Source: Cryptomeria japonica
Lineage: Eukaryota; Streptophyta; Pinopsida; Cupressales; Cupressaceae
Direction of reading: 5' to 3'
Assembly (NCBI RefSeq): GCF_030272615.1
Contig: NC_081411.1
Coordinates: forward strand, 829,888,160-829,952,159
DNA: 64,000 nt
The number at the start of each line of letters is the position of its first letter. Position 1 is the first letter of the stretch. The notes beneath the pieces were generated by a model, which was not told the origin of the DNA, ran no database searches, and saw only the letters and a program-made list of their open reading frames with translations. Shown piece after piece: positions 1-11,185 of this stretch. Position numbers and translations under genes: made by a program.

Positions 1-1307
1 TCTGCCGCTTGCAAAGACTTACTGTAGAAGGCTATGGGATGTTCATATCCTTCATTGTCCTTTTGTAGTAATACTACAGCCACCGTATGATATGAAGCAA
101 AAGAAAACAGAGAAAAAGGCTTACTATAATCAGAGGATTTCAACACTGGTGCCTCCTAGATTGCCTTCTTAATCTCAGCAAAAGCTTTTGAAGCTTCTTG
201 ATCCCAATAAAATTTTGTATCCTTCTTAAGCAATTTGACGATAGGCTTCACTATCTCTGCGAAGTTTGCAATGAATCTCCTGACAAAATTTACTTTACCT
301 AAAAAGGATTGGATACCTTTCACATTTTTAGGTTCAGACACCTTATTGATTGCTTCAATTCTCTCAGGGTCTATTCTTACCCCCTCCTTGGAAACTATGT
401 GTCCCAGTAGCTTTCCCTCAGTGACCCCAAAATGACATTTCTTGGGATTTAGTGATACACCAAATTCCAAGGCTTTATTGAACACCTTCTCTAGATGTCC
501 ACAATGATCATTAGCTTTCTTAGAGAAACAAGTTAGATCATCTTGATAAACCACCATGATGATATTTATGAATTCTTTGAAAGCTACATCCATAGCTCTC
601 TAAAATGTAGCTCTTGCATTTTTTAATCGAAATGGCATTCCCACATATACATAAGTTCCCCATGGAGTAGTGAAAGTTGTCTTAAACTGTTCCGACTCCT
701 TTACCAACACTTGATTATATCCTGAGAAACCATCCATCATGGATAAAAGATCACATCCTGTCACTCTCTATAGCATGGCTTCCATATTTGGGGATGAGTA
801 GTTATCTTTCAAGGAAGCAACATTTAAATTCCTAAAATCTACACACAATCTGATGTCTTCATTCTTCTTCCTCACTAGGACCAAATTGGAGACCCATGAA
901 GAATGCCTTATTGGTTTGATAATCCCCCCTTCTCTCAATTTGGTCAACTCTTGTTGCATTTTAGTTTCTAACAAGGGATTGATAGGCCTCTGTTTTTGTC
1001 TGAAAGGCTTAGCATCTGGAAGTAAAGGAACTTCATGCTGAAAAAGATCTTGTCTATACGCCTTTAGGTCCTCATAAGACCAAGCAAAAACATGTTTATA
1101 TCTTTTCAATAAATTAATAAGGTTAGTCCTGACATGAGGGGGTAACTTCTTTCCAATATATAACAATTTAGGGGATGATTTTGTCCCTAGGTTTACCTCC
1201 TCTAATTCATCCAACTTGGTGGTAGACTGCTGATGTAAGTGACTATAATTATAACTGAACATGCTTTCCAACTCTACCAGCCCTTTAGGTATCTCATTGG
1301 TTTCCAA
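1..1307 (-). pseudogene. reverse transcriptase and start of RNase H
   Basis: The RT domain begins with HVFAWSYEDL and the proline-rich approach typical of Ty3 RT, then GGIIKPIRHSSWVSN, LCVDFRNLN, MMDGFSGYNQV, the GMPFRLKNA palm motif and the catalytic box, which reads VYQDD instead of the usual YLDD/YVDD. The connection LNPKKCHFG...LLGHIVSKEG follows, and the RNase H start (PIAFYSKSLQAA) reaches the window edge. TAG stops at 768-770, 600-602 and 156-158 interrupt it. It would copy element RNA into DNA. The Gln in the catalytic box may be decay; both catalytic Asp residues remain. Confidence 0.85.
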
Positions 1308-2021
1308 CTAGACCACATCATTTCCAAACACTGTCTCTCTATTGTCTACCAATTCCACCAATGCATTACAATCAATCTTTTGTCCATCATAATCATCAAC
1401 ACATTGGATAAACCTAAGAATGTCTTCATCATCAGCAAAAACTTGCCAATTGTACACATTATCAGGAATAGCAGGCCTAGCTTTTATTTCCACAATGGAA
1501 ATACCGGTTAGCATTGCATCATCATTTTTCAAAGCAACATTAGCTAGGAAATCTGCCATAATATTTTTTGCTCGCTCTATCCAATTAATAGAAAATGCAT
1601 CAAAATGCTCAATAACATCCCAAACAGCATGCTTATACTGCTTTAATCTATCATTCTTAGATGCATATTTAGATCTCACCTGAGAGACAACCAATTCTGA
1701 ATCCCCCATTGCTTTCAATAGTTGGATTCCATACCTTTTTGCAACCTCAAGTCCCAGTAACAAGGCTTCATATTCTGTAGTATTATTTGTGCACTGGAAT
1801 GCCAATAAAAATGAATACTTAAAAGTTATACGTGACGGGGACATAAAAAGAACCCCTGCTCCAGATCCTTCTTTAGAGCAAGCTCCATCAAAATACATCT
1901 GCCACAATCCATACTGCTGTGATTGTAGCTCGACCACAATAGGGTCAGTATTTTTCAATTGAGGTAAAATTGGTTGCAGTCTAAAGTTATCTAGATCTAC
2001 ATCGATCATACAATTAAGCAT
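1308..2021 (-). pseudogene. archaeal-type RNase H (aRNH) placed before RT
   Basis: This segment is an extra RNase H of the archaeal/plant type, as found in the Tat group. Visible motifs are LWQMYFDGACSKEGSGAG (first Asp), CTNNTTEYEALLLGLEVAK (Glu), AMGDSELVVSQV (Asp), and a C-terminal WIERAKNIMADFLANVA (fourth acidic position), so all four metal-binding residues are present. It lies between protease and RT. In the other Tat element of this window (45,196-45,600) the equivalent domain follows the standard RNase H and precedes integrase. It is in frame with its neighbours, and a TAG at 1308-1310 separates it from RT. A host RNase H gene is unlikely because the frame is shared with gag and RT. 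Confidence 0.8.
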
Positions 2022-2054
2022 ACTAGGGTCTACATTTTCAATTACCCTAGGAGC

Positions 2055-3032
2055 TCATGGCTCTCTGTATAATTTGACCCAATTACCACTAATAGGAATG
2101 GTAGCATAAGATAAGTCCAGTTGAACATTTCCCCCTACTGCTGCTACCCACTGCTTGGAAAGTAACATATCATAGTGGGGTTTAGTGTCAGTAACAATAA
2201 CATCCATTTTGTAAGTGGCTTCAGGGAATGCTGCTATTTTTACTTCTACATCTTTCATTGTACCTATCACAGGTACTTCTTTGTTATCCATGGCATAGCA
2301 TTTCCCATACACAGTGGTTACTAATAACCCTAATTCTTTCATAACACCATAGGGTATTACATTAGCAGCAGCTCCTGAATCTATCATGCAGTTTTTAATC
2401 AACTAATTATTGACTAACATGGTAACATAGAAGGGATCTACCTGAGAAGGCTCTTGAGTGATAGTGGTTCCAACATAAACCTCTGGGGTTTGGAACTCTT
2501 GATCCTTTCCAACTTCAGCTAAACCGGTGGGTAATATTGTGTCACTATTAGATATACTAGAGAATAAAGACAAAGCTACATCCTTATGTTCTTTAATCTT
2601 TAGCAATTCTACTAATGGAACAATGACCTTCATTTGAGTTAAAGCTTGGGCCATATCAAATGTAGAACTATTGTATTTTTCAGTATTAACCCTAACTTTT
2701 TCTGTTTTGAATTGACTTGCCCTTTTCACTGTCTCTGCTCCTTGTACATCACCAACATTTTTATCATCTTTGCCTTTATGTACATCCTTAACTTGTTCCC
2801 CCTTTTCTTGACTGACCTTAGGAATAGTAGTAGCACTACTTGATGCCCCCCTTTTTGTAACTTCCTTTACAAACATAGAACCTAACTCACCCCAATCAGT
2901 GTCTCTCTTAGTGCTTCTCAAATTATAGTTATGTTTTGCTTTGGTAATTGCAGCCTTAGTGAGATTTCTAACTTCTTCCTCACTAGGCCTCCTAAAATGA
3001 ACCTCTTCATCTTCAATTGTTACCACATTCAA
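2055..3032 (-). pseudogene. spacer and aspartic protease domain
   Basis: A low-complexity, Lys/Ser-rich spacer (3032 to about 2430) leads into an aspartic protease. The catalytic motif MIDSGAAANVIP (D-S-G-A) lies near 2370, followed by a flap-like region and a C-terminal DMLLSKQWV motif near 2170, the usual end of plant Ty3 proteases. The enzyme would cleave the gag-pol polyprotein as a homodimer. A TAG at 2403 lies just before the protease and a TGA at 2055 ends it. The reading frame is the same as that of gag upstream and RNase H downstream. Confidence 0.75.
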
Positions 3033-3056
3033 TGTAGGATGCCAACCTAAGGCTAA

Positions 3057-5267
3057 CTATCCTTGCACTAACTTTTCATTATCCAGCACATCACTGTATT
3101 CACTTTGCACAGATTCCTCATCACTTTCTATGATGGTTTCAAACATATTAATGTCAGGCTCTGCTTCTGGTCTCATAGATTCTTCAAGAGCTTGAGCCAC
3201 TGCACAGTGATGAGGAGAATGTGGTCCATCACAAGAAATACACCAAGGAGTATTTTCTATATTGTGAACAGTTTTCCCTTTCAAAGGATCCGGTGTATCT
3301 TGACTTTGGGTAATTTTGGGCTTCTCAATTTGGGGTTTACCATCCTTCCAATTGGTATTATATGGCATATCATGTAATCTAGGGGGTCTATCTTGCTAGT
3401 TATAATGAGGTTTATCATTTTTGTTAACCTTGGCAGTCAAATCTTTCATAGCAATAACCAATTTCTCTATTTTATCATCCTCTTTAGCAACTTTATTAGG
3501 TTGTTGTTTGGTTTCTTGCCATAATCTACCATCTGTCCTTCTTCCTAATTTTCCAGATGCTTTTCTATTACTTTCTACATTTATGGCAATTCTAAAAGCA
3601 TCTCTCAAGTTATGGGGATATTTATCTCTCAAGATATAGGCCATTTTGGAATCAAATGAATTGCAATATGTATTAAGACACATGTTATCATCTAGCCTCA
3701 TCACTTGATACAATCTGTGCATGGCCTTCTGGAATCTGGCATTGAAATCAGTGACCATTTCATTTTCAGATTTTCTAATATTGTTGAACTCATTTAGCAT
3801 GAACCTCACATTAGTCTTGTCACCATACTTCTCTTGAAAGCAATTTTTAAAATCTTCCCATGAACCTATGCTATTTACTGGAAGACCTCTGTACCAATCT
3901 CTTGCATCATCAACCAGGGATTGAACAAACAGTTTCATAATAACATCTTCATCTACTATCTCATAATCATTTATTAGATCCCCAAAAGATTTTAGATGTT
4001 CCTCAGTACTAATTGCATTGTTCCCAGCAAATTTATGGAGTCTATCTCTTAGCTCAGTGGGAACATGATTTGGATATCCCAAGATCCAATCAAAAAACAA
4101 TTGTCTATATTGTTCTAGATTGATTGGTCTTCTTTGAAAAGGGGTAATAGCACTATTACTTCCCATGGTCATTTTAGCTTTTGGGATTGGAGATTGAGGT
4201 GCTTGGGTATATTGTTTGTTCACAGGGATTTGACTTACGGAGGCAATATTAGCTTGTACTACAGGTTGAGTAGTAGCCTGAGGAAGGGAAATATGTTGGG
4301 GATTAGGCTTGCTAAGATCTTCTGATGGGAATGTAATAGGGGGAGCCTTTAAGTAATTAATATTCCTCTTTACCTCCTGATTCACTGCTTCTAGCTCAGC
4401 CTTTTCTATTTCCATTTGGAGATCTTCCTTTTCTTTCCTCATCCTTTCCATTTCTCTCTCATGTGCTAAAAGCCTATGAGAGATCTCTTCTGTAGTTTTA
4501 GCTTCTATCCCATCATCTACCCACTTCTATTTTCCTTTATCCATATTAGCTTTAGGAAGCTGGGAATCATTAAATACTTCCCTAGTTGGCTGAGCTAATG
4601 ACTTATAGGCTTGTTTAGTTTTGGGGATTAGAATTTCTCTAATCACAGGTCCTTCCTCATCACTTTTTTCTTTCTCCTTAGCAAGTATTTCAAGATCAAC
4701 TATCTGTCTAAGGAGCCTATCCCTCTCCATTAATTTGGCTTTAACTTCCTTCTCCTTATTTGCCTCCTTTTGGGCTCTTAGGGAGATTAAGTGATAGACT
4801 CTCCTGTTTAAGTCTTCAATCTCTTGAGACACTTTGTTTTCATCAGGGAAGTTTTCCTCAAAGTCTGATGCATTAACTTGATCTATGTAAATCAGACTAA
4901 TGTTTCCATCAATTGTTCTAGGAACAGAATGTCTAATTGCATTTGAACTAGTTCTATCTCTTGCAGAAACACTAACATGAGATAGATCTTGATTTAAAAT
5001 GGGCAGATTATCAATATTTCCACACAATCCCGAATGGAAACCTTAGATATCATGTTCTGAATCTCTGGAAGATGAACTAGACTTTGCATAAATAGGTCAA
5101 TCAGGCATCTTACCAATATTGTTATTTTTTTGCACCCAAGCAGCATTTGATGGCTCATGTAACACAGATCTCTTTTGGCCTCTCCGTGACTATTCTAGCA
5201 GACCTTCTTGCAAGGTTTCACGAGGATGTTTCTTCATGGCTGATCTCATATTTTTTGCTCCTTGCAT
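3057..5267 (-). pseudogene. gag region (capsid and zinc knuckle)
   Basis: This segment encodes the structural gag protein that packages element RNA. The N-terminal third is charged and predicted coiled coil (for example EREMERMRKEKEDLQMEIEK near 4450-4390). The capsid core near 4100-3560 has the retrotransposon gag signature: FFDWILGYP, then a YRGLP...W..F...F.EKYGD stretch, then FNARFQKAMHRL. A zinc knuckle follows near 3245-3205 (CISCDGPHSPHHC, C-X2-C-X3-H-X4-C), one residue shorter than the classical CCHC spacing. TAG stops at 4527, 3396 and 3057 split it. Assignment as gag rests on this motif order and on position directly after the primer binding site. Confidence 0.8.
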
Positions 5268-5444
5268 CTCGCTTGTCTTCCTTTTAGAAATATTTATATC
5301 TCACAAGGACTGGTTCCAAAGTAATAGAGTCACCACCCACAAAACTATGGGAATTTGGAAAACAAGCAATCTAATCCACAAACACACAACAATTTTCTTT
5401 ATAAGCCTCAACAAAGATCTATGTTTATATCTTTATTGTAACTC

Positions 5445-5462
5445 TCCCCAATGGAGTCGCCA
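5445..5462 (-). other. primer binding site (tRNA-Arg type)
   Basis: On the minus strand the sequence reads TGGCGACTCCATTGGGGA, which matches the primer binding site used by Tat/Ogre elements (tRNA-Arg 3' end). It lies four bases inside a TG/CA end (CA at 5467-5468 on the minus strand), so it fixes the 3' boundary of the 5' LTR. The gag ATG follows about 180 bases downstream. Confidence 0.8.
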
Positions 5463-5466
5463 CTTT

Positions 5467-6409
5467 TGTTGTCTTCAAAATCTGATTCTCATTAAACATC
5501 CTTAAAATAATATGATTTGAGCTTGGTGCGGAAAAGACATCAACGATAAGGAAATTCTCAAGACAACATATGACAAGGTTTGGATTGAACCTTCTACACT
5601 TCGGACTAACTTAGAGCCCAGGCAGGTATACCTTTGTGAATTAAATTCACACTTTTAAATATAAACCCACAACAAACCAATCCAGAAAACCAGTGGATCT
5701 ATTCACCTTGAAATTAACTGAAAGCAAAGAATGAAGTTATACTTAGATTCAGCGTTTCGATCAACAAAACATGCAATAAACAACTTCAATCAATACCAGT
5801 GCCTTATCCAAGGTCACAGAGTCATCTAAAACTCAAATAATACTCTTCAAACAAAATATCTTTATGCATCCCATTGGTTTGATTTCTATTAATTCTTGTA
5901 TATGCCTGACACATACAAGAATTTATGCATTCCAAATTAAACTATGATCATCAAGATTCAAAGTCTCTCCCAAAGAGTTTACTGGTATGAGTGATCCCCG
6001 CATCTTTAATTTCCCTCCTAAAGAGAAAAGCTAGCGAACACTCCTACTAAAAATTGCCTTGCAATCCGATTCAAACAAAATAACCCTGAATTATTCAGAA
6101 TGAAAACAGTAAACAAATTGAAAACACACTTGAAGACAACACAAAGCTTCACTCAAAACCAATGGTCTGTATATTAATATCAAGCTCAGAAAATATTACA
6201 AGAAGTTTTTTGAATTTTCTCCATTAAACTTAGAAAAGCTCAGATAAATTTTTGCAGTGTTTTCTTATAATTTTTTGCGATCTTTCTTCCTCTAGTCCTG
6301 GTATCCATTTATAACAACATGGATGCACAAAGCTTCAGACACCTCGAGGAGAGTTTGTTACAATCATTTCTTTCAAAATAGAGAGGTTACAATATTTTAA
6401 AAAAAACAG
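5467..6409 (-). repeat. R-U5 and promoter part of the 5' LTR of the Tat element
   Basis: The stretch between the primer binding site and the unknown ORF holds no coding sequence. A TATA-like TTATAAATGG occurs on the minus strand at 6305-6314, followed by a leader of about 840 bases rich in A/T. This is what the U3 end, R and U5 of an LTR should look like. No second LTR copy is in the window, so the upstream LTR border is unknown. Confidence 0.55.
6307..6313 (-). promoter_or_regulatory. putative LTR TATA box
   Basis: TATAAAT on the minus strand, in the context TTATAAATGGATACC, about 840 bases upstream of the LTR end and primer binding site. Position and orientation suit the promoter that drives gag-pol transcription. 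No other candidate is closer to the primer site. Confidence 0.45.
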
Positions 6410-9400
6410 TTACAAGCTCTTTTCGGCCTCTGCAGTTTCTTCAACAGGTTGTTTGGTTGCAACCTCTTCCACCTTTTCAGGGGCACTCTCCAACTACTCT
6501 GTATCATGAGTGGCATATTTATTCATCCACTCACCATATACCTCTTCTATCGGCCATGAGAAATTAATCACTTTATCCTTGGTCTTAGTCAACCTTTTCC
6601 AAGAATTTCTCATTTTGTTGACTTCTGAATTGAGAAAACCATAATGTGACTTAATTTTCTCTATCTCTTGTATTGTCAAAACAAAGAAAGAAGCATCGTC
6701 TAGATCAATAATTCCTTTAACTCTTGCTGACAATTTAGCTTCTATCTCCTTAAGCCACATTTTTTTGTCCTTTAATTGATCCGAGCTAGCAAAAACTCCT
6801 AGGAGCAACTCAAAAACTTGATCAGTGTATTCCTTTTTGCACAAATTAACCTTCCTATCAACATTATCCACCTCTGCTGCTAATTGTACTAAGACTTTAG
6901 CGACATTAGAAGTGGATTTGATGATGGGATTGGCCCTTGCTTCATCGCAGGATACACACATAAACTCTAAATCTTGCTCCCTAGGCCTCCATTTGTCAAA
7001 AATAGGTGTCAAAATGGCCTTGTCTCTCCTGAGCTCATTCCATATATCCATAATTTTACCTACATTGTTGTAGAGCAATGAGGCATTTATTGTATCTACA
7101 AAACTGGAAATTGTAGCCCTTACTCTCTCCTCATACTTCTTTGCATATAAGGCCTAAGCCTGTTTCAAGTTTTCTAATTCTTGAGGAGTAATTTCAACCA
7201 TTTGAGAGTTGGAGGGTGCTAGAGATGGTGGAAACTCAATGATAGGGCTAGTAGGTGGAGGTCTTGCAGGAGAAGAGGAGATCATCAGTGTTGAAGACTC
7301 ACCTTGATGGTATTGTCCAGTCAACTGGCTCTGCAGCTTCGCAATGATGCTATCCTTACCTCTTACCTCCTCCTTGGCATTGTTATAGGCCTTCAAGACT
7401 GTTTCCAACTTGACTTGGAGGTCCTCCTTCTCTTTGGCTTCCTTCTCTGCTACTGCAACACTAAATTTTGCAGTCTCTAACACAGTGCTAGTAGCCTCCA
7501 CTACCCCTGTACTCTGCACTCTCTTCACCATCATCCCACCAAGGTAACTTGACCCTAGGGTGTCTTTGCTTTTCTTACTCTCATTTCTCTTGAGAGACCA
7601 CATGACGAGTGCAGCATTATCCTTATTGAAAGTAATCCCCTCCATGGGTTTAGTCTCTTTTCTCACTGCATCTAGTACCAGGGCGTCTGCTATATCCCAT
7701 TCGAGTAAAATAAGAACTCCAACTTGTGCTACCATATCTCTTCCCTGCTCAGGGGTAATGGTTTTGAATTCTTCCATCATCTCTTACTTTATTTCCTCTT
7801 CTACCAGGGCTGGATCTTTATTAGGCTACTCAACCTTTCTCTTTTCACATCTAGCATTATATTTATCTATGTGTTGTTTCCATATAAACTGCATAAATGC
7901 TTTTGATGTGAAAAAATTGTTATCAGCTAAGAAAGCATTACTTGCCTTCTTTATCTCAGGATCCCACTCTTGGCCTTTGAGTTTAGTGGTAGTGATATCC
8001 ATTTCAGCAGCAATGGGTTCTTCTGGCATTCCTTCCTCCACTTCATCATAAGTGTAGGCAATTTCCCCTAGACTACCTAACTATAGGAGTTGCTTAGCTG
8101 CTACTTGCTCATTTCCTATATGGATAGGGGATTGGGATGGGGAATACAAAGGTGTATCTGATTGTACTTCTTTTGCCACCCTTTGCTTCTTTGGGCTTTC
8201 TTGGATGTCAATGACATCTTATATCTTCCTCTTTCCTTTGGAGGTAGAGGGCTCCCCTATTGTAGGCATCAACACACTATAACTGGATTTCTTATGCAGT
8301 GTATAATCACCAGGAGGGATTGCTTTGCTGGAAGCTAACCTACTTAGGATCATTCTTGCCTTCTCAGGGTTGCTTTTGATTATAGCTTCCCTCTTCTCCT
8401 TTAGGGTCTGCATCACATCTTCAAAGCAAACAATCAAAAACTTTATTTTCTCCTCCAGAGGGAAAAAGCTAGACAATGGGTCATAGCTGGCATCAAACTG
8501 ATGCACAAAATCCAAGGCTTTCTTATAAGCCACCCACCTCTCTTTCTTGAGCTCCTGCTCATCTAGATCAAACTCATTTCTAATGAGGTCTTCAGGAAAC
8601 TAGAATTGATGAGGCCTACCTCTGCATGCTACCTTCTTTCTAAACATACCGTTGAAGAAGTCTTCTGGATCAGCACACCTGGACACTGCAGTGGACAAAT
8701 GATAAGGCTTGAGGAAATCCTCAAAGCAATTCCAGCCTCCCTTTGTTATTACAAATTGGTGGGCTATGGTAGCTGTAGGGAAAATAGTCCCTTTACCCCT
8801 GCCTATCAACTCTGCCTCTTGTAAACCACCAATTTGTCTAAGGATCTTTGCAATTCCCACTTTGAGAGGGACCTGGTAAGGTAGCAAAAATGGGGTGCCT
8901 CTGAAACCAAACACTCTGAAAACTATGGAGACTGGATACAAGTAAATGTCACCCCAGTTATGAACAATTTTTATGTTCTCTACAAATTCTTTTGGTCTTA
9001 TGAATTCCAGAAGAACTTTGGGGATTCTTGGGTTGTCTGAGTAGAGGAGAGTCCTCATCTTGGATGCAAAGTATTTGTCAAACTTCAAGAAACTGGCATC
9101 CTCTCTATCCCATGATAACACAATACTCCATAATTGTACTGGCATTTTTTCTCCTTCTTTCTCCTTAACAAGGTCCAGTCCACTGGAAAAGTAATCACCA
9201 CCTTTGAAGAGAAAAAGATGCATTAGGAGTGAGTACCATCCGAAAGGCCTATCCACCTTTCCATTCTTGATTCTTGTTAACCCTCCATGGATAGCATTAG
9301 CAATAAAAGAGGCATAATCAAATGTAATTGCAAGAGAAGGATTCAAAATCTAAGCAATCATTAACAAGTAATGATTTGGCATATTTGCTTCAGTATCTTC

Positions 9401-10051
9401 TCCCAAAACTTGGCAAAGTGCCCAATACATTCCTTTAGCCCTCAGGGTGAACATACTTAATGAGAAGGACTCTTGTGTGTTGGGTCCTACAACTATTAAC
9501 CCTCCTATCTTCACAAAAAACTCCTTGAGAGGCTTGTTCCTGAGATGACTCCTCTGTGCACCATAAATTTGGGCTAACGATGTGAAATTTATAGGTTCTA
9601 GAAAATTGGTGAACTCATTAAGCCCAACAGCTTTCCTTAATTCTTCAGCATTAATCTCAACAAGGGTTTTCCCATTTATATCCTGAATGCTTCTTGTGAC
9701 TGGATCATACTTGAGCACAATTTGGGTCAACAAATCTATGTCCATAAATACCCCTGGGACTACCAATTTCCCAACATCTAATTCCCAATTACTGTTTTGC
9801 GGGGCCGGGGAATTTCTCATTCCAAATCCAATCTTAAATAACCCCAACCCAGACAATCCAACCTATGGGTCTCTCAACCAGTTACCCTTGTCATACAGTC
9901 CTTCTCCTATCTTTAAACGGGGAGCTCTAGGCACTAATTCTTTTGCCTTTGATGCTTGATTAGTTGACAACATCAATTGTTCTAAAAAATCATCATAGAC
10001 ACTCCTTTCTGAATAGTTAACTTTGCCATAAACTTCTCTTTTAGGAGCCAT
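6410..10051 (-). pseudogene. unrecognised ~1,200-codon ORF linked to the Tat element
   Basis: One minus-strand frame from ATG 10,051 (MAPKREVYGKVNYSERS) to a terminal TAA at 6410-6412 is broken only by stops: TAG at 9863, 9350, 8600, 8081, 7826, 7154 and 6494, TAA at 8219 and 7787. No frameshift is seen. Roughly the first 480 codons look globular (for example WYSLLMHLFLFKGGDYFSS near 9220 and MPVQLWSIVLSWDRED near 9150). The middle is Lys/Ser rich with an NLS-like GKRKI near 8230. The C-terminal third is charged and probably coiled coil. I do not recognise the family. It has its own upstream TATA candidate and sits between that and the LTR promoter. It may be an LTR-encoded or extra ORF of the Tat element, or a captured gene. 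Confidence 0.6.
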
Positions 10052-11185
10052 TTTGAAAACGTAAGAAAAGAATACCACTCTTAAACAATTCTATGATGAA
10101 TCAATTATCTTATCTAAAACACTACACAGGAATTACTACACAAGAATATGAGAGAAATTGTTCATCACTTGAAGGAATTTGCTCTGCAACTGAACCAACT
10201 TGCTCTGTACTTGAAGAAAATAACTCTACATCCGCTCTTCTGGAAAATTCTTTAAAAGATATCTTCACCTGGTTGATAGGAAATCAAATATTGTACTCAA
10301 GGTCTTAACTACAACATTGATTCCGCATGCTTCAGCTGTCCCTTCAAAATTGAATTCATATTTTTCGCTCCAACAGGTCACAACGTTCCTGCAAGTGTTT
10401 TATTTTGCTCTTTCACAACTTCATGAAGCATAACTATCGGGCAGCTTGATCCTGCGAAATTGCGCCGACTGTCCGATCAAAAGAAACTTGATCGAGCGTT
10501 AGATTAACTAATAGCTTTGGCTCCGCGCTGGGTCCCGCTTCTCTATTGGCTACATGATACCACATGGCACCCAACCATTGGCCTTGAAATTTCCTTCGCA
10601 TTCCACTTGACACTGGCCATGTGTCTTTCTTTTATACTGCCGGTTCCACCTTGGCGGGCCTACAACTTTCTTCTTAGACCATGTGTTGCCAGACACGTGG
10701 ATGACTCTCATTCACTCTCACTATTTTGTAAGGTATAAAGAATGATCATCTTACCCTTGCAAAATAGCACGGGCCATTGGATCATCTTTTAAATTGATCG
10801 GCATTTAACCATCTGAAAAGGCTTTCGGGAGGGGTGGGCCCGACTGTGAACACCTGGTGCCCAGTCACCTTCAGAGCTAACTTGTCACTTTTTTATTTGC
10901 TGAGAGAAAGCCACTGGGCTCCAGTAAATTATTGACAGCTGTACCCACCAGGTCATCTCCTAACTGTGACCTGACTCACCTCTAGGGCCCGCCTTTTAGC
11001 CTTTAATCCTGACCCGCCGACCGTTGTGACTTCTACCGTGTGCCGCCATTTTACTCACTATCATCAACTAGCTAGACCGTCTATGTGGCATGCCATGTCA
11101 TTTTCACAACTTCGCTGGTTTTAAATTATGCGCATCTTCACCTAGCAAAATAACGCGAGCTGTGGATCCACCCACGAGATGCACA
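10052..11185 (-). promoter_or_regulatory. upstream region of the unknown ORF (possible U3)
   Basis: No coding sequence is seen. Reading the minus strand, this stretch is less AT-rich than its surroundings. It holds a TATAAAAG box at 10,629-10,636, and a short motif occurs twice, TATTTTGCAAGGGTAAGATG near 10,740-10,765 and TATTTTGCTAGGTGAAGATG near 11,130-11,150. From the TATA box to the ATG at 10,051 is a leader of about 550 bases. It could be the distal U3 of a giant LTR or the promoter of a captured gene. Confidence 0.4.
10629..10636 (-). promoter_or_regulatory. TATA box candidate for the unknown ORF
   Basis: TATAAAAG on the minus strand in the context GCAGTATAAAAGAAAGAC, a near-consensus plant TATA box. 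It lies about 580 bases before the ATG of the unknown ORF and in the same orientation. Confidence 0.45.

Larger units (their letters stand above)
1..5267 (-). pseudogene. gag-protease-aRNase H-RT-RNase H polyprotein, one frame, stop-riddled
   Basis: A single minus-strand frame runs from a plausible ATG at 5265-5267 (MQGAKNMRSAMKK) to the window edge with no frameshift. It is broken by in-frame stops: TAG at 4527, 3396, 3057, 2403, 1308, 768, 600 and 156, TGA at 2055, and three more (TAG, TGA, TAA) in the first 100 codons. Domain order is gag, zinc knuckle, spacer, protease, archaeal-type RNase H, RT and RNase H. The leader between primer binding site and ATG is about 180 bases. A gag-pol in one frame is usual for plant Ty3 elements. 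The copy cannot make a full polyprotein. The start codon was chosen because it is the first ATG after the primer site in this frame. Confidence 0.8.
1..11185 (-). mobile_element. Tat-lineage Ty3/gypsy retrotransposon, 5' part (3' end outside window)
   Basis: A minus-strand LTR retrotransposon enters from the left edge in its RNase H domain. Reading 11,185 to 1 gives a possible long LTR or leader with an extra ORF, a primer binding site at 5445-5462, then gag, protease, archaeal-type RNase H, reverse transcriptase and the start of RNase H. The TGGCGACTCC-type primer site and the extra archaeal-type RNase H are established marks of the Tat/Ogre group. Integrase and 3' LTR lie beyond base 1, so no LTR pair or target-site duplication can be checked. 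The right border near 11,185, where an unrelated leader-like fragment starts, is a guess. The element is certain; its right-hand extent is not. Confidence 0.7.

Noticed and set aside
1-10051. Idea that the frequent TAG codons are read through or recoded
   Set aside because: TGA and TAA also occur, stops fall at likely Gln/Arg sites, and the unrelated terpene synthase shows the same pattern; deamination is simpler.
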